NCBI GenBank assembly: GCA_043747875.1
Contig: JAYTOI010000009.1
Coordinates: 1 to 64,000, forward strand
Source of the DNA: CADEED01 sp043747875
GTDB taxonomy: Bacteria > Pseudomonadota > Gammaproteobacteria > Steroidobacterales > Steroidobacteraceae
Length of the DNA: 64,000 nt
Direction: 5' to 3'
The position numbers and the translations under genes were made by a program. Below are positions 29,050 to 40,500 of this stretch, piece after piece. The stretch's first letter is position 1; every line of letters begins with the position of its first letter. The notes below the pieces were generated by a model. It did no database searches and had not been told where the DNA came from. It saw nothing but the letters and a program-made list of their open reading frames with translations.

Positions 29050-30201
29050 CTAACTACGCCCGGCCGCGCGACGCGCCCAGCCGGGCGGTGGCGGCGCCGG
29101 CTGCTGCGCCTCGGGGATCAGCGTGCGCATGCGCCGGCCGAAGCTGCGCAGGCATACTTCGCCCGCGGCCAGGGGGCCAACCTGGTACGAGCCCGACTCC
29201 ATGCCGGCCTGCACGCGCTCGATGAGCACGCGGTCCTCTTCGTTGACCTGGCGGTTGATGCGCCAGTTGCAGTAGCGCGCGACGCGCATCTCGCGCCGCT
29301 GGTCCGGCAGCGCGTAACCGATCTCGCGGATCAGCGTCTGCGTGGGCGAGACCGGGATCCACTGCATCACGTCGACCTGGTCCGGATAGATGTCGAAGGC
29401 GAAGTTGGGCCAGAGTTTGAAGTACAGCCAGCGGCGGCGTTGCGCGGCCGGCAGGTGCTCGGCGACCGGCAGGTATTTCTGGTACGCGCGCTCCGCCCAG
29501 TTGCGCGACGGATGCTCGCTCAATTCGCCCGACATGCGGTCGATCCACTCGCGCGCCTCGACGCGGTAGCTAGATCCCAGCAGTCGTGTCAGCCCCGGGT
29601 GCGCGACCGTGATGTGCAGGCCGTCCGAATAGTTGTCGCCGACGTTCTTCCAGTTCACCGCGCGCGGCCGCAGCGTGACGCGGCCGACGGGTTGCAGTTC
29701 TTCGAAGCGATGCGGCGCAATCTCACCGGCGTAGGGCGCCATCATCTCGGCGACCGGCGGGCCGTTGCCCTCCAATCGTACGAACACGAAGCCCAGGTGG
29801 ATCTCCATCTCGACCGGAACCAGCGATTCGCGCGCGATGTCGAGGTGCGGAAAAGCGCTGCGATCGCCAATCGAGGCTAAACGACCTTCGAAATCGTAGG
29901 ACCATGCATGGTAGGGACAGACGATGCGTCGACTGCAATGGCCACGGGACCCGTCCAGCAGGCGCGCCCCGCGGTGCCGGCACACATTATGAAAGGCGCG
30001 TACCGTGCCGTCGGCGCCGCGAATCGCAACCAGCATTGCCTCGAGGAAATCGAGGCATTGATAGTCGCCGGGGTCAGGGATGTCGTTGACGTGACAGATG
30101 ATTTGCCAGGAGGGACGCAGCACGCGTTCGCGCTCGAGCTCGAGGAACTCAGGGTCGTGGTAGATCCATGACGGCAGGCTGAAATCTTCCGCGCTCAACA
30201 T
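29050..30201 (-). CDS. Rieske-type aromatic ring-hydroxylating dioxygenase / N-demethylase alpha subunit
   Basis: The chosen start (MLSAEDFSLPSWIYHD) gives 383 aa; a GTG at 30243 would add 14 residues (MCFISPSLCCRLQS) that do not look like the family. The Rieske 2Fe-2S site is C74-x-H76 (CRHRGARLLDG) and C95-x2-H98 (CPYHAW). The mononuclear iron site is visible as NYSDGLHITVAHPG. The family uses a separate reductase, none of which is encoded nearby. Members oxidise aromatics or demethylate quaternary amines such as glycine betaine, carnitine and stachydrine; pairing with an amino acid/amine permease makes a betaine-type substrate worth considering, but this is inference. Confidence 0.88.
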   Translation of the reverse strand: MLSAEDFSLPSWIYHDPEFLELERERVLRPSWQIICHVNDIPDPGDYQCLDFLEAMLVAIRGADGTVRAFHNVCRHRGARLLDGSRGHCSRRIVCPYHAWSYDFEGRLASIGDRSAFPHLDIARESLVPVEMEIHLGFVFVRLEGNGPPVAEMMAPYAGEIAPHRFEELQPVGRVTLRPRAVNWKNVGDNYSDGLHITVAHPGLTRLLGSSYRVEAREWIDRMSGELSEHPSRNWAERAYQKYLPVAEHLPAAQRRRWLYFKLWPNFAFDIYPDQVDVMQWIPVSPTQTLIREIGYALPDQRREMRVARYCNWRINRQVNEEDRVLIERVQAGMESGSYQVGPLAAGEVCLRSFGRRMRTLIPEAQQPAPPPPGWARRAAGRS

Positions 30202-30232
30202 GCTTTGGAGTCTGCAGCAGAGGGATGGGGAA

Positions 30233-31441
30233 ATGAAGCACACGACCGCGGTTGCCGCCCTCGGGTATTCTCAGGCGATGAATCAGCCCGCGAATCCCGC
30301 CGCCCGCCTGGAGCGCCTCGAGCCGTTGTTGCGCGCCGAGCCCGACAACCTGCCGCTGCACCGGGAGTGCGTGCAACTCGCCATGGAGGGCCGGGCATAT
30401 GAACGCGCGCTGCAGCTGGTGGAGGCGCGGCTGTCACGCCATCCGGCCGAGGCCGAAGCGCAGTTCGCACTCAGCAATGCGCTCATCGGCCTGCAGCGCT
30501 TCGCCGCAGCGCTCGACATCCTGAAAGCGTTGGAGGCGCAGGGAGTCACGGCCGCTGGCGTTCTCTCCAACCTTGCCCTGTGCCACTTCGCGTTGCGGAA
30601 TTTTGCCAATGCCCGCGCCTACGCCGAGCAGCTGCTCGCCGCGGGGGAGACGTCGCCGGGCACCGTGCGGCTGGCCGTATCCAGCCTGCATTTCCTGGGC
30701 GAGATGGACGCTGCCGTCGCGCTCGCCGATGCGCATGCGGCGCTGGCGGAAAAAGACGGCGGCCTGGCGGGCGTATTTGCGATGGCGTATGTCGATTCCA
30801 GTGACGTACCCAAGGCGGCCCGCTGTGCCGCCATCGCGCTGGCGCACAATCCCGATTCGATCGACGGCCTGACCGTCGAAGCCACCATCGCCGCCGCGGC
30901 ACTCGACGCGGAGAAGGCCACGCGACAGTTCGCACGCGTCGTCGAACTGGCGCCGAACAATGGCCGCGGCTGGCTTGGCCTCGGCATGATGGCGTTCCTC
31001 GCGATGGACCTGCCGCGCGCGCAGGATTTTCTGGCGCGTGGGCTCATAGACCTTCCGGATCACGTCGGCTCCTGGATCGCGCTCGGTTGGAGCAACCTCC
31101 TGCAGGGCAATATCGACGGCGCGGAAAAACATTTCACGCACGCACTCGAGCTCGACCGCAATTTCGGCGAATCGCACGGCGCCATTGCCGCCATTCACGC
31201 CATGCGCGGCAACCGGGAGGCCGCGGAGCGCCACATCGAGATTGCCGAGCGGCTGGACCGCAGCGGCCTCTCCTCGCACTACGCGCGCGCGGTGCTGATG
31301 GAGAAGAGTGGCGGCCCCACCGCGGGCCGGGAACATATTTTCAAGACGATGCGCCACGCTGCGCCACGCTTCGGCGGCAAGGCGGGCGAAGTGTTGAAGA
31401 CGATCGCGGAAGACGGCCTGAAGAAGATGCGATCTAACTAA
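30233..31441 (+). CDS. Tetratricopeptide-repeat protein
   Basis: The product is about 400 aa and is built of helix-turn-helix TPR units through most of its length (LLRAEPDNLPLHRECVQLAMEGRAYERALQLVE, then AEAQFALSNALIGLQRFAAALDIL and later units with A/G/A spacing). No signal peptide or enzyme domain is visible; TPR arrays bind other proteins. Start: GAGG at 30220-30223 precedes the ATG at 30233; an in-frame ATG at 30278 (MNQPANPAARLERLEP) is a good alternative. It is divergent from the Rieske gene and ends 90 bases before giant 2. A decayed copy of its 3' end, also followed by a sigma-28-like promoter, lies before giant 3, so the TPR gene and giant gene were once duplicated together. Confidence 0.85.
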   Translation: MKHTTAVAALGYSQAMNQPANPAARLERLEPLLRAEPDNLPLHRECVQLAMEGRAYERALQLVEARLSRHPAEAEAQFALSNALIGLQRFAAALDILKALEAQGVTAAGVLSNLALCHFALRNFANARAYAEQLLAAGETSPGTVRLAVSSLHFLGEMDAAVALADAHAALAEKDGGLAGVFAMAYVDSSDVPKAARCAAIALAHNPDSIDGLTVEATIAAAALDAEKATRQFARVVELAPNNGRGWLGLGMMAFLAMDLPRAQDFLARGLIDLPDHVGSWIALGWSNLLQGNIDGAEKHFTHALELDRNFGESHGAIAAIHAMRGNREAAERHIEIAERLDRSGLSSHYARAVLMEKSGGPTAGREHIFKTMRHAAPRFGGKAGEVLKTIAEDGLKKMRSN

Positions 31442-31451
31442 CTAATTGTCC

Positions 31452-31478
31452 TAAACTGCGGCGCAACGCCGCGGATAT
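31452..31478 (+). promoter_or_regulatory. Sigma-28 (FliA)-like promoter of giant gene 2
   Basis: TAAA (31452-31455), 15 bases, then GCGGATAT (31471-31478). It lies just after the TPR stop, and the -10 ends 53 bases before the ATG at 31532. The spacer and the first bases of the -10 form a perfect hairpin, GCGGCG-CAA-CGCCGC (31458-31472), so a hairpin function is also possible. The downstream bases ATATCTCCCGACCGG are repeated before giant 3 (54941-54955). Confidence 0.6.
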
Positions 31479-31531
31479 CTCCCGACCGGTCCTTCCACAG
31501 GGGTGGACCGAGTCCAACTGGGAGATTTGCC

Positions 31532-34500
31532 ATGGTTGCAGTGGTTTCAGGTTCTGGGTTAGGCCTCCTCACCGCGCCACGTTCCGGCCAGGACGGCGCG
31601 AACGACGCCCGCCTCGGTCGCGGCAACGAGAGCGTGTTCGTCAACACGCAGAACGGCAACCTCATCGTCCAGGGGCTCGACGAGAACCTCTCGGCCCTCG
31701 GACTCGACGGCGTCGTGGTCCGCACCTACAACTCGCAGGGCCAGGTCGACGACGACAACAACGACGGCTGGCGCCATGGCATGCAGCAGCGGTTGGTCGA
31801 CCTCAACGGCACGCTGAACTCGGCCAACAGCTTCATCACCAAGGTCTTCGGCGACGGCTCGCGGATCGTTTATCGCTATAACGCGAGCCTCGGGTACTAC
31901 CTTTCCACCGACGGCGACGGCGCGCACGACACCCTGTTGTGGAACGGCACGAACTGGACGTGGACCGACGCGAACTCGCGCGTGGTCGAAACCTACGACT
32001 GGGTGTCGAGCATAGGGCGCATCCAGAACTCCAAAGACGCCAACAGCAACACGGTCGTCTACCGATACAACGGCGCCGGTCTGCTCGACCGGGCGCGCAT
32101 GGCGGGCGCGATCACCCAGGACATCTACTTCGATTACTACACGACGGCCGGCAATACCACCGACCTCGAGAAGATCCACGTCGAAGCGCCGGATGCGAAC
32201 GGCGTGATGCGCACGCAGACGCTGACGCGCTACACCTACGACTCCCAGCATCGGCTCGTCACTGTGACCACCGACATGACGCCGGGCGACAACGTCGTCG
32301 CCGACAACGACACGTACGTCACGACGTACACGTACGAGGGCACCAGCTACCGTATCGCGTCCATCACGCAGAAGCGCGGCACGTCGGCCAATGTGATCGC
32401 GACCGCGTCGTTCACGTACCTGCAGGTGGGCGGCACCGGGGCGTACCGCGTACGCACGTACACGGACGGCGAAGGCCGCGTCAACACGTTCAACTACACT
32501 GAGACGATCGCGCCCGGCGGGAACTCCGCGCAGAACGTGACGCCGGGCTGGAGCGTGCCGGTCAACGTCGGCGACGAGAATGGCCGCATCAACGGCGGCA
32601 TCCCGAGGGTCGAGTTCGACGCTGAAGGCAACGGCATGATGCTGTACATGGGCGGCGGCGACGCGACCGGCACCAACAGCGACATGCTCGTGCGCCGCTA
32701 CGACCGCGCAACCAACACGTGGGCTCCGTCGACGATCCTCGATACGCTCGGCGACGGACGCAAGATCCGGAATTATCAACTGTCGGTGGACGATGCGGGC
32801 AATGCGCTCGCGGTGTGGTCGCAGTCGGACGGCACTGCCAGCCTCGTCTACACCGTGTATGTGTCGCGGTTCACCAAGGCCACGGGCTTGTGGACGACGT
32901 CGACGGTGCAGTCGCTGGGGTCGAGCGTCGCGAACAACGTCGATGGCAACAGCATGCCGGCGCTGTCCGCTGCCATCAGAAATGCGAACGCCGCGGCCGT
33001 GAGCTGGATCCAGAGCGACGGCACCGCCAATTCGGTGTGGGTGTCGCGCTGGAACGGCACCTCGTGGGTCACGACGTCCTCGCCCATCGAGGCAGGCACG
33101 AACCACGCGCGGCAAACCAGCAGCGCGATCGACACGGCGGGCAACGTGGCGGTGACCTGGACGCAGACCGCAAACGGCGGCAGCGTCGAGAACGTCTGGT
33201 ACAACTATTTCAACGTCACGACGGGTGCGTGGGCGGGTCCGCAGTCGTTGCAGACTACTGCGGGGACCTCGCAGCGCGCGCAGGTCGCATTCGACTGGAC
33301 GGGCAACGCGCTGTTCGCCTGGGTGCAGGACGGCGACGTCCTCGCGCGCCGCCTCGACAAGGCGACGCTGCTGCTGGGCGCGGTCACGACGCTCGATGCG
33401 CGCACCGAAACCCCCGATTCACCGACTATCGCGATGGACCGGCAGACGGGCGCGGGATTCGTCGCCTGGATCCAGAGCGATGGCACGTCGATGTCCGTGT
33501 ACGCGCGCAAGTTCACCAACACGGGTGCCTTCGGAAGCTGGACTGCGCCGGCCGAGCTCATCGATTCGACCACCGAAGCGGTCAACGGGTTGTGGCAGCA
33601 GAACACGCCCAGCCTCGTGGCATCGATGCGCGGCGACCGGGGTGTCGTCATGTGGTGCCAGGAGCAGACGCTCGGCGGCGTGAATCACATTGACGACGTG
33701 ATGGCGGCGCGCCTCGTCGGCGGTAGTTGGCAGGCGCCGGAGCACCTCGTCTACAACGCCGGCCCCCAGGGCGGATTTTTCAATGGCGTCGCCGTCGATG
33801 CACAGGGCAACGTGACGACGGCGTGGGGCACGGCCGCCGATCCGGGGCTTTGGGTGTCGCGCTACACCGCGCCGAGTCAGTGGACCGGCGCAATGTCGAT
33901 CAGCGATCCGGGCAACGACTCCTACTTCGTCAAGAGTGGCTCCGACGCGAATGGCAACATCGTCGCCATCTGGGAAAGCGCGGGCTCGTTGAAGACCCGC
34001 CGCTACGACAAGGCGACGAACACCTGGAGCGTGGAGCAGACGCTCGACCCCAACGCCTCGGCGTTCGTGTCCGCGATCTCCGTGGACGAATTCGGCAACG
34101 CGGTGGCTGTCTGGCAGCGCAATCCCGGGACTGGTCTCGAGCTGCGGGCCAGTCGCTACGACGTGCTCACGAATTCCTGGAGTCCATCGCAGCTCATCCT
34201 GGGCGGCGCGCAGCCGGCCGACATCATTCGGCCAGGCGGTTTCGCCGTGCAGGTTTCGGGACAGAACGCCGTCATCGCATGGCTGCAGAAGAATGGCTCG
34301 ATCTACGACGTATACGCGGCGCGACTCACGGGTACGACGCTGACCGGCCCGACGCCGATGGAGACCGCGGGCGGCACGGCGACGTACGTCTCCGCCACGA
34401 TCGACCGGGCCGGCAACATCGGCGTGGCGTGGCAGCAATTCGACAACACCGCCGGCGTCAACATCGACCGCGTGTACACGAATCGTTTCACCGCCGGCGG

Positions 34501-37500
34501 CGCGTGGAGTGGCGCGTCGTCGATGAGCGCAACCACGACCGCGGCCACCGCCCCCCAGATCGGCTACGACGCGGCCGGCAACGGACTCGCGATCTGGTCG
34601 CAGGGCAATGACGTCTACGCGAACCGCTATACCGCGGGGGTCGGCTGGGGTGCCACGCCCGCGCCCATCGACAACGTCAACGGGGTTGCGGAGAGCACCA
34701 CGCTCTCGGTAGATAGAGGAGGCAACGCCATCGCGGCGTGGATCCAGACCGATGCGGGCGGTATCAAGTCGCTGTACGCGGCGCGCTACACGCTCGGCAG
34801 CGGCTGGAGCCCGGCGGTGCTGCTCGAGACCTCGTCCCAGGTGGTGCGCACGAACCCGGGCACCGCCGCGGTCGTCGTCGCAACCGCGATCCACGGCGAC
34901 AACGCCGCGGTCGGCTGGCTGCAGAAGACCGGCGCGGGTGATCCAAGCCCGGTTTCGACCGAAGCCTGGGTGAATCGCTGGAACGGCAGCGCGTGGATCG
35001 GGCCCGAGATGGTGTCGAACACACCGGGGGTGCACGCGTTCAATCCGACTCTTTCGATCGACAACCAGGGCAACACCTCGGTGCTCTACTACCGCTACGC
35101 GGACCGCAGTCAGGTCTTCGTCAATCGCTACAGCGTGAACACGCCGTTCAGCGGCGAGGTGCAGTTCGGACCGAGGAATGCGACCGTCGGCATCGTGCGC
35201 ACCGCGTACGACGTCGCGGGCAACGGCTTTGCCGTGTGGAGCGGCAATCTTTCCGGCACCACCACGATGTGGGCCAGCCGCTACGTGAAAGCAACCAACA
35301 CTTGGTCCGCGCCGTTCGCGCTCGACAGCAGCACCACCGGCAGCACGGACTGGCGGCCGTCCCTGTCGGTCGACGCCGCCGGCAACGCGGTGGCCGCCTG
35401 GGCGCGGCACGACGGGACTCACTACAACCTCTATGTGGCGCGCTGGTCGGCGCGCGACGGCCGCTGGAGCGCGGCCGTCGCGGTGGACGGCGCCACGCAG
35501 GCCGTGGCGAATTCGAACATCACCGATCTTGCGACATCCATCAGCGCGGAGAACAACATCGCGGTCGCGTGGTTGCAAGGCACCGGCACCGGCGGCGTCA
35601 ACGACGTGTACGTGGCGCGCTGGAACGGCATCAGCTGGAGCCCGGCCGGATCGCCGGTGGACAGCCGCAGTGAGGCGGCGAGCAACGTTTCGGTGGCCAT
35701 CGACCTCGACGGTAACGTCATTGCGACCTGGCTGCAGAACGAGACGCCCGGCATCAACTGCATCTTCCAGAACCGCTACACCGCCACGAACGCAACGACC
35801 GGCAGCTGGGGAACGGCCAGCTCCATCGATACCGTGTTGCCGCACATCACACGGCAACAGATCGGGATGGACGCCGCGGGCAATGCCATTGCCGCGTGGG
35901 TGCAGGGCACGGATGTCTACGCACGGCATTTCGATCGCGCTGCGGGCGTGTGGACGCCGCCCGTCATAGTCAACACAGGCACTAACAATCCTGAGGTGCC
36001 CGCGCTCGCCGTCGACACCATGGGCAACGCGGTGCTCGCATGGATTCGCAACGACGGTACCGCGAACTCCGTCTATGTGAGCACGTTCACCGCCGGCGGA
36101 AGCTGGAGTGCCGCGGCTCTGCTGGAGAATTCGAGCTTGATCGCGCCGACCGGCAACGGCGCCGGCATGGGCAATCCCGCGGTTTCCATCCGTGGCACGC
36201 GCGCGGTGGTGTCCTGGGCGCAGCGGGGGGCGTGGTCCGCGAGCCCGATGGGCACGAACTTCTACCAGGCGCGCTGGAACGGCACGAGCTGGAGTGCGGC
36301 CGAGCAGCTCGACAACACCGCGGAGCTCAACGGCGGCTTCATGGGCACCGTCAGCACCGACTATGACGGCAGCACCGTGGCGCACTTTTCGCACTGGCAG
36401 TCGACGACCTCCAATACCTTCAGCAATCGTTACACGGCTAACAACTCTTACACGCAGACCACGGTATCCGACGCCTTCGGGCGCGTCACGACATACCAGC
36501 ACGACTCGGCAGGGCGCCTGGTGTCCGTCACGACGCCGGCCGTGAACGGCGAGAGGAACGAGACGCGCTTTCAATACGACGCCGATGGCAACATCGTCAG
36601 CGTCACGGAGAACGCGCGCGGGCAGCAACGCGTGACGGCGATGATCTACGACTCGCGCGGCAATCTCGTGATCACGCGCGCGCCGAACGGCAACACGACG
36701 CGGCGCGTGTACGACGCCTTCAATCAGCTCGGCAGCGAAACCGTGTACCTGCTGCCGGATCTGAATGGCGGCCCGGCGCAGCCGCCGCTCACCACGCGCT
36801 TCGTGTACGACGACCATCGGAACCTGCGCTTCGTCATCTCGGCGGATGGACGCGTCACCGAGCACCGCTACGACGCCGCGTTCCTGCGCGTCAACAGCTA
36901 CGTCTACACTGCGACGCTCTACTCCGCGACGGCGTTCGCGCTCGCCGATCTAACCACCTGGACCGGCACGGCCGCGAACCAGGCGGATGCCCAAGTGACC
37001 GACTACGGGTACGACCTGCGCGGCAATGTGAACGTGCTCAAGACGTACGCGGCCAGCGCGGCGCTCACCGGCACCGGCACGGCCGCGATCACGCGCTTCA
37101 CGTACGACCAGCGCGGCCTGCTGCTCAACAAGACCAATCCGCGCGGCGAGGCCACCGGGGCCGCCGACCACATCACCACGTATCAGTACGATGCGATGCG
37201 CCGCGTGACCAGCGAGGTCGAGTGGCTCTCGACCATCGGGGCGGTCACGACGACTCGCACGACCAGCTACACGCATGACGACGTCAACAACAGCGTGCGG
37301 ACCACGCTCGCGAACGGTCTCGTCACCACCGCCGTGTACGACCGGTCGGGGCGCCTGCTGACGTCGGCGAATTCGAGCGGCGCCACCACGTTCGGTACCA
37401 CCACGTATTCGTACGATCCGGCCGGCCGGCTCGCCATGGTCACGTTGCCGGTCGGCAATGCCTCCGGCACCACCGTGAGCCCCGATCCGGTGCGCACGTT

Positions 37501-40500
37501 CATCATCTATGACGAGATGGGGCGCAAGTCCGGCGAAGTCGATGGCAACGGCACCCTGACGCAGTTCTTCTACAAACCGACCGGCGAGCTCATCAAGACG
37601 ATCCGCTATTCGTCGCTGCTGCCGGGCGCGACGCTTGCGAATCTCTACACCATCGTCAACGGCCGCGGCAACGCAATGAAGCTGAAGCCGCTGCTCGATG
37701 CATTGGCGACGGTGCCGGGCCGCGATGCCGGCAACGACCAGGTGATCTACCACGCCTACGACTCGGCCGGGCGGCTCGCCGCGACGGTCGAGATCCTCAT
37801 GACGGTCGGTGCCGGGGCAGTCGGCGGGATCACGCGATTTCATTACAACGGTGGGCGCCTCACGGATTCGGTTTCGTACGCATACCGCCCGGTCTACACG
37901 CCCAATGCTCCGCAGCTCACGCTCGCGGAGATCGACGCGTCGATCGCGCCGTATGTCAATTTCGAGGGGCGTGACCGGCGCACGCGCAATTTCTACGACC
38001 GCGACGGCAACCTCATCGCGACGCTCGATGCAGAGGGGTATCTCACCGAGAGCAAATACGACAGCGCGGGCCGGCTCATCAAGACGATTCGATACGCGAA
38101 CGTCACGCCGGCCGCAAATCCGGCGCTCGCGGACCTCGCAGCGCTGCGTCCTGCGGTCGACAATGCCAACCAGTACTCGGCGACGCCCGACGACGAAGAG
38201 CAGGACATCGTCACGCGCTTCTACTACGACGCGCGCGGCCGCAGCGTGGGAGAGCTGGACGGTGAGGGCTATCTCACCGAACGGCTGTACGACCTCGACG
38301 GCAACGTGTCGCGGACCTCGCGTTACGAATACAAGTTCGATCCGGTGGCGATCACGGACACGACGACACTCGCGACGTTGAAGCAGAGCGTCACGGCTCT
38401 GACGGGACTCGGCGTCGCGGCGCAGGTCACTCAGTTCGAGTACGACGGCGCGGGGCGGGTCACGAAGACCACCGAGCTCACGGGTACGTCGTGGTCGGAT
38501 CCCGATGTGGTAGCCAGCCCTACGACCGGCACCACCTTGCCATTTCTGGCCTTCGACAGCGCCGGCAACGGGTTTCTGGTGACCACGACCACCGCTGCCG
38601 CGACCGGCGAGCGCACCGACGTGATGGTACGCCGCTATGACGCGGCGTCGAAGCAGTGGGGCCCGGCGACGATGCTCGACATGGGCGCCGGGTTCATCTG
38701 GAACGTGACTGTGTCGATGGACGATGCCGGCAACGCGGTCGCCGCGTGGTCGCAGTCCGACGGCAGTGGTCTCTATTCTGTCTACGCAGCGCGCTACACG
38801 CCCGCCGGCGGGTGGTTGCCGGCGGTGGCGCTCGAATCGACCAACGATCAGGTCGACTACTACAGCCAGCCGAAACTCTCGACCGCCATCGCCAACGCGA
38901 ACAACGCGGCGGTGGCCTGGGTACAGCACGACGGTACTAACTACTCGACCTACGTGTCGCGCTGGAACGGCTCGGCATGGGCCGCCGCCAGGCTCGACAA
39001 CAACACCTCCGCCAGCGGCGCCACGACCGAGGTGTCGGTCGCGATCGACAGCAGCGGACGGACCACCGCGGTGTGGCTCGAGACGAACGGCGGCGCGACC
39101 GTCGACATCCGCTACGCGCGCTACCAGAGCGGCGCGTGGGGCGCCGCGACGCCGCTCGATTCCGCGGCCACGGCGCGCTCCTACGCGCAGGTGGCATTCG
39201 ACGCCAGCGGCAACGGTTTTGCGGTGTGGGTGCAGGGCACGCAGGTCATGGGGCGGCGCTTCACCGTCGCCGGTGGCTGGGGCACGGCCGCGCCGCTGAG
39301 CAGCGCGGCGAATACCAATCAGTCGGAGAAGCCGACGCTCGCGATCTCCGGCACGGGCGAGGCCGTGGTCGCGTGGGCGCAGGGAATTGGCAGCGGAGCC
39401 CCACCGCTTTCGCTGCACGTCACGCGTTGGAATGGCAGCTCGTGGAGCGCGCCCATTCAGCTGGAGAATTCCGCCGAGCCTGTGGTCACCAACTGGCAAC
39501 AGGCGAGCCGTGCGGTTTTCGTCGCCATGCGGGGCAGCCAGGCCGCGATCGGCTGGATGCAACACCAGCCGGTCGGCAGCACGCTCTACAGCAACTCGGA
39601 CATCATGGTCAGCCGCTGGAATGGCACGGGATGGGACCGCGCCGAGGCCGTCGAGCAGATGGCGAACGGCTGGGGTGCGTTCTTCCTGTCAGTCGCCATC
39701 GATGCGCAGGGCAACACCTTCGCCGCGCACAACAACATGGACGGCACGTGGCAGACGAAGATCGTGCGCAACGATGCGGGCGTCGTCACGACGCTCGAGT
39801 ACGACCACATGGACGCGGTCACGAAGACGGTGCGCGCCGCGGGCACGAACGAGGCGCGCACGGCGCAGGCGCGCTACGACGTCCTCGGCCGAAAGACACA
39901 GGAGCTATCCGCCGAGGGCGCCGCGCGCATCGCGGCCGGGATGGATGTCGAAACTGCGTGGACTGACTTTGGAAAAGCCTACGCGTATGACAACGCCGGG
40001 CGACTGGTCTCCTCGACGCAACGCGTGAACGGCACTTCGACGCCGCTCACGACCCGCTACTACTACGACGCAGACGGCCGCGTTCGCTTCGTCATCGATC
40101 CGCGCGGCCAGGTGCGGGAGACGCAGTACGACGCACTCGGCAACGTGAGCTCGGAGATCGGCTACTACGCGGCGTTGAGCGCCGCGACGCGCGACAGCCT
40201 CACGGGCGGTCTGCTGTCCGCGAGTCTCGAGACGACGCTGCGGCAAACCGCGAGCACCGCGCTGGATGCCAGGACGAACTACACGCGCAATACGCGCGGG
40301 CAGGTACTCGCGCGCACGACGGCCGCCGGCGCGAATACCACCTTGCATTACAACGCGTTCGGCGAGGTGGACTTCGAGTTCACGTATTTCGACGCGACGA
40401 ACTACCGGCGCCACGACTATCTGTACGATCGGCGCGGTTCGCTGACCACGACGAAATGGGATCCGCTCGGCATCAATGCGACCGAGTTGCGCGCCTACGA

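Noticed and set aside
31433..31445. Frequent CTAAC/GTTAG words near gene ends as a possible genome-wide signal
   Set aside because: They are scattered through the window, including inside genes, and a rough composition estimate does not suggest enrichment.
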